A stretch of 13,515 bases of DNA from SURF-21 sp964462595 (GTDB taxonomy: Bacteria > Actinomycetota > Geothermincolia > Geothermincolales > RBG-13-55-18). A program made the position numbers and the translations under genes. This document shows, piece after piece, positions 12,804 through 13,515 of the stretch (position 1 is the first letter of the stretch; each line of letters opens with the position of its first letter). Where the stretch lies: the NCBI GenBank assembly GCA_964462595.1, contig CAYWXM010000020.1, forward strand, positions 1 through 13,515. Reading direction: 5' to 3'. The notes under the pieces are model-generated. The model was not told where the DNA came from. It was given only the letters and a program-made list of their open reading frames with translations, and searched no databases.

Positions 12804-13515
12804 TTAGGTGCCCGGGCCGAACAGGGAAGGAAGAGAGGCGCCTATGCTCTCGATACAGATCCCACGCATGATGGCCCCAGCCTCGCGCATCAGGTAGAGG
12901 TTGCCGGAGAGTCTCTGCTCTTCCTCGGGGTTAGTTATGAAAGAGGCCTCGGTGAGTACGGCGGGCATATATGTGTACTTCAATACGCCGAAATCTGTGA
13001 CCGAATCTATTAAAGTCCTCTTAACGCCCCTGTCGGGCAGGCCCAGTTCATCCACCAGTTCCTCCTGCACGGCACCGGCGAGCTGAACGGCCTGCGGGCT
13101 CGCATCGTAATGAATCCAGGTCTCGGTCCCGTTTACCCCCGCATCCAGCATGCCGTTGTGATGGATGCTGATGAAGCGGTCCGCTTCCCAGTCGTTCGCC
13201 ATCTGCCACCTCTGATTGATGCTCACCGCGGAATCATCCTCCCTGGTCATGAGCACCTCGGCCCCTTGCGCCTCTAGTAAATCTCTAAGCATCAAGGATA
13301 CGTCCAGGTTCACGGCCTTTTCCTCGAGACCCGTAGGCCCGATGGCGCCGGCATCGCCGCCGCCGTGTCCGGGATCTACGCAGAACTTCCACCCCGAAAG
13401 GAAGCCGGCCCCTGACACCCCGATGGAGTCGTGGGCCCATGTCCTTCCGTTGCCGTACATGGCGCGCTCGCAGATGACCTTGCCCCCCGTGGCCTTAACC
13501 TTGGTGGAGACGTCC
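12804..13515 (-). CDS. N-acetylmuramoyl-L-alanine amidase (Amidase_3), 5' end outside the window
   Basis: This zinc amidase cleaves the bond between MurNAc and L-Ala in peptidoglycan and acts outside the membrane. Numbering from the first complete codon at the right edge (236 residues visible), zinc ligands are H50 (CVDPGHGGGDAGA), E65 (GLEEKAVNLD) and H118 (ISIHHNG). The catalytic Glu is E189 (AVLTEASFITNPEE). The domain spans about 42-225 and is complete. The frame is open through the edge, and residues 1-35 match an 'ST.V…ICERAMYGNGR…DSIGV' segment, so an ATG at 13460 is probably internal and the full protein is longer, presumably with a signal peptide and more domains beyond the window. 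The TAA is followed in frame by a related segment. Confidence 0.93.
   Translation of the reverse strand, partial: DVSTKVKATGGKVICERAMYGNGRTWAHDSIGVSGAGFLSGWKFCVDPGHGGGDAGAIGPTGLEEKAVNLDVSLMLRDLLEAQGAEVLMTREDDSAVSINQRWQMANDWEADRFISIHHNGMLDAGVNGTETWIHYDASPQAVQLAGAVQEELVDELGLPDRGVKRTLIDSVTDFGVLKYTYMPAVLTEASFITNPEEEQRLSGNLYLMREAGAIMRGICIESIGASLPSLFGPGT

Overview
The window is high-GC DNA with strongly G/C-ending codons, TTG and ATG starts behind purine-rich ribosome sites, and mostly soluble metabolic and regulatory genes. The partial amidase at the right edge carries a repeated 'ERxMYxN…IG' wall/secretion-type segment that I associate with deep-branching, often anaerobic Actinomycetota. That assignment is an inference from protein style only; there is no rRNA or marker gene here.

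Layout. (1) 1-1260: a REP-associated tyrosine transposase (RAYT, HUH/Y1 family) on the minus strand, whose own 3' end is built from copies of a 29-bp repeat. (2) 1270-2090: a minus-strand AbrB-type antitoxin/PIN toxin pair with a perfect operator palindrome upstream. (3) 2090-3250: repeat-rich intergenic DNA around a small two-helix membrane protein. (4) 3246-3860: a TetR-family regulator. (5) 3861-4265: a convergent gap holding a second repeat family. (6) 4266-9559: four minus-strand metabolic genes. In transcription order they are an Old-Yellow-Enzyme/FAD/4Fe-4S oxidoreductase (FadH/BaiCD/2-enoate-reductase type), an SDR, a beta-lactamase-fold serine hydrolase and a second SDR. (7) 9560-10284: a gene-free region with three separate minisatellite-like tandem repeats. 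(8) 10285-12268: a plus-strand NarL-type pair, a cytoplasmic HisKA_3 histidine kinase followed by a LuxR-type response regulator. (9) 12269-12644: a repeat, an AT-rich island and a candidate 63-nt RNA with its own promoter and terminator on the minus strand. (10) 12645-13515: the 3' part of an Amidase_3 cell-wall hydrolase gene whose reading frame continues past a TAA stop into a recognisable second domain fragment.

How it fits together. The main theme is a RAYT with a very homogeneous 29-bp repeat family: nine near-full copies plus partial ones in 13.5 kb. They are intergenic or just after stop codons, nearly all in the same orientation relative to the upstream gene, and a tandem pair has become the C-terminal coding sequence of the RAYT itself. 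The metabolic cluster looks like reduction/oxidation of an enoyl, enone or alicyclic (possibly lipid or steroid-like) substrate. The TetR protein next to it is a plausible but unproven regulator. The kinase/regulator pair has no clear target in the window.
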